Assembly (NCBI GenBank): GCA_902766185.1
Contig: CACXCQ010000070.1
Coordinates: forward strand, 1 to 7,798
DNA length: 7,798 bases
Direction of reading: 5' to 3'
From: an uncultured Eubacteriales bacterium
GTDB taxonomy: Bacteria > Bacillota > Clostridia > Peptostreptococcales > Anaerovoracaceae
The first letter of the stretch is position 1. Each line of letters begins with the position of its first letter. The translations under genes and the position numbers were made by a program. Positions 6,870-7,798 of this stretch are shown one piece after another. Under the pieces are notes generated by a model. That model made no database searches, was not told the origin of the DNA, and was given only the letters and a program-made list of their open reading frames with translations.

Positions 6870-7574
6870 ATGGGAAGGAAGAAACGGCGCAGCAGCAAAT
6901 ACCGGGACAGCAGCACAGTCATTGACATGGAGCAGGCCCGGGAAGAACGCCGGAAGCGGCAGCAGGAGCGCCAGGAAAAACAAAAGAAAAAAGCGAAGAA
7001 GCGGCCTTCCCGTTCTGAAGCGGCCGGGAATGCTGCTGCGGCTGCGCGCAGTGCGGAAAGCGCGGCGGAGCACGCAGCGCACTGGAGTGCGGAGAGCATC
7101 AGCCACGCCGCGGGAAAGATCCCCGAAGGAGCTGCCGCCGCGGTGCGCGACATCGCCGGCATGTTTACCATGGGAGAGGAGCAGGAAAGCCAGGAAAGCG
7201 TTTCCTCCGGAGGAAGGGTCCGGCAGGATCGCCGGAAGATGGCCCTGCGCCGCCGGAAGAGGAACAGGAACCTGATCATTTTGGGTGTTCTGGCCGGGCT
7301 GATGATCATAATGGGGATTTCCCTGGGGAATATCCTGATGCTGAAGCACGACCTGCATACGGCCCAGAAGCAGCAGGAAGAATATAAGGAAGAGAAGGCG
7401 CAGTTGGAGAAGGATCTCAAGCAGATCGACGATCTGGAGAACCTGGAGGAACAGGCCAGAGACCAGATGCGGCTGGTCATGCCGGGGGAGACTCTCTATA
7501 TTTTCCCGGAGAACATGACGAACCAGCCGGAAACGGAAGAATCCGACGAAACCGAAGAGACTGAGGAACAGTAA
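6870..7574 (+). CDS. DivIC/FtsB-like septum formation initiator protein with a long cytoplasmic head
   Basis: The protein has 234 residues, about twice the usual 100-130 for DivIC/FtsB. The head starts MGRKKRRSSKYRD, continues with a Lys/Arg/Gln/Glu-rich helix (about 21-48), then an Ala-rich stretch (about 50-95) that may form amphipathic helices. One transmembrane helix spans about 135-156 (LIILGVLAGLMIIMGISLGNIL), preceded by a strongly basic run, so the N-terminus should be inside. A coiled coil of about 45 residues follows, then LEEQARDQMRLVMPGETLYIF, which fits the conserved end of the family domain (the Ala-Arg then Pro-Gly-Glu pattern). The last 20 residues are very acidic. Known family role: a bitopic protein that joins FtsL and DivIB/FtsQ in the divisome. 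It lies 51 bases after the M23 gene and overlaps rsmA by one base. Identity as DivIC-like is well supported; whether it is the main DivIC of the cell or a paralogue is open. Confidence 0.85.
   Translation: MGRKKRRSSKYRDSSTVIDMEQAREERRKRQQERQEKQKKKAKKRPSRSEAAGNAAAAARSAESAAEHAAHWSAESISHAAGKIPEGAAAAVRDIAGMFTMGEEQESQESVSSGGRVRQDRRKMALRRRKRNRNLIILGVLAGLMIIMGISLGNILMLKHDLHTAQKQQEEYKEEKAQLEKDLKQIDDLENLEEQARDQMRLVMPGETLYIFPENMTNQPETEESDETEETEEQ
7563..7567 (+). promoter_or_regulatory. Ribosome binding site of rsmA, inside the DivIC-like gene
   Basis: GAGGA lies 6 bases before the ATG at 7574, within the acidic-tail codons of the upstream gene. The stop and start share one base (TAATG at 7572-7576), an arrangement typical of translational coupling. 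Confidence 0.6.
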
Positions 7575-7798
7575 TGGATCTGTGCTCACCGAAGACAATC
7601 AGGAGCCTGAAGAACAAATACGGATTCCGGTTCGCCAAAGGACTTGGCCAGAACTTCCTGACGGATCCGGCGGTCCCGGAGGGGATCGTCCGGGGAAGCG
7701 GAACGGGTCCCGATGACCTGGTGATCGAGATCGGTCCCGGGATCGGGGTGCTGACCAGAGCCGCGGCGGAAGAGGCCGGGCACGTGGTCGCCATCGAA
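7574..7798 (+). CDS. rsmA: 16S rRNA (adenine1518/1519-N6)-dimethyltransferase, 5' part
   Basis: The first 75 codons are present and the frame runs off the window end. The start MDLCSPKTIRSLKNKYGF is followed by FAKGLGQNFLTDP (residues about 20-32), the hallmark of the KsgA/RsmA family. The SAM-binding motif I, VIEIGPGIGVLTRAA (about 55-69), comes next, then VVAIE at the end of the next strand, where the acidic residue contacts the cofactor ribose. The enzyme dimethylates two adjacent adenines in helix 45 of 16S rRNA late in small-subunit assembly; its loss is known to give kasugamycin resistance. The catalytic NLPY-type motif lies beyond the window and cannot be checked. An erm-type 23S methyltransferase is less likely, because KGLGQNFL and the C-SPKTIRSL start fit RsmA better. 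Confidence 0.93.
   Translation, partial: MDLCSPKTIRSLKNKYGFRFAKGLGQNFLTDPAVPEGIVRGSGTGPDDLVIEIGPGIGVLTRAAAEEAGHVVAIE

Noticed and set aside
6851..6880. TTGACA at 6851-6856 as a -35 box for the DivIC-like gene
   Set aside because: No -10-like sequence lies about 17 bases downstream, and transcription would start inside the coding region.
5388..7598. A 736-codon open frame on the minus strand
   Set aside because: Also codon-aligned, opposite the M23 and DivIC-like genes, and explained by the same codon bias. No domain or sensible start context is seen.

Overview
The window is a GC-rich, tightly packed block of seven genes, all on the + strand, with very short gaps and two gene pairs that nearly touch or overlap. 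The order gdpP - rplI - dnaB, followed by a DnaD-domain primosome protein, a single-pass M23 peptidase with LysM and G5 domains, and a DivIC-like protein, points to a low-GC-phylum (Bacillota) Clostridia member with unusually high genomic GC. I cannot place it to genus. No mobile element, CRISPR array, tRNA or rRNA is visible.

Layout: 1-1185 is the C-terminal part of gdpP (c-di-AMP phosphodiesterase; its start lies before the window). 1232-1675 is rplI (ribosomal protein L9). 1702-3036 is dnaB (replicative helicase). 3040-4314 is a DnaD-like protein whose C-terminus looks like the N-terminal, cysteine-bearing part of a clostridial DnaC-type helicase loader. About 4359-6818 is a membrane-anchored M23 endopeptidase with a very long cytoplasmic tail. 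6870-7574 is a DivIC/FtsB-like coiled-coil division protein with an extended cytoplasmic head. 7574-7798 is the start of rsmA (16S rRNA dimethyladenosine transferase), cut by the window end.

How they fit together: gdpP, rplI and dnaB form a core housekeeping block widely kept in Bacillota. The DnaD-like protein follows dnaB by three bases, with its ribosome binding site inside the last dnaB codons, so helicase and presumptive loading factor are probably made together. The two membrane proteins that follow share a design: a basic, Ala/Lys/Arg/Glu-rich cytoplasmic region, one transmembrane helix, then an outside domain. This suggests cell-wall and division functions at the membrane. I see no convincing promoter or terminator between any of the genes, so a single long transcript is plausible.

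The most noteworthy observation is the DnaD-like gene. It appears to fuse a DnaD protein (winged helix plus two DnaD/DnaB C-terminal repeats) with the front end of a DnaC-type loader, while the AAA+ ATPase part is absent from the fusion and from the rest of the window. No gap of more than 300 bases without a gene exists here.
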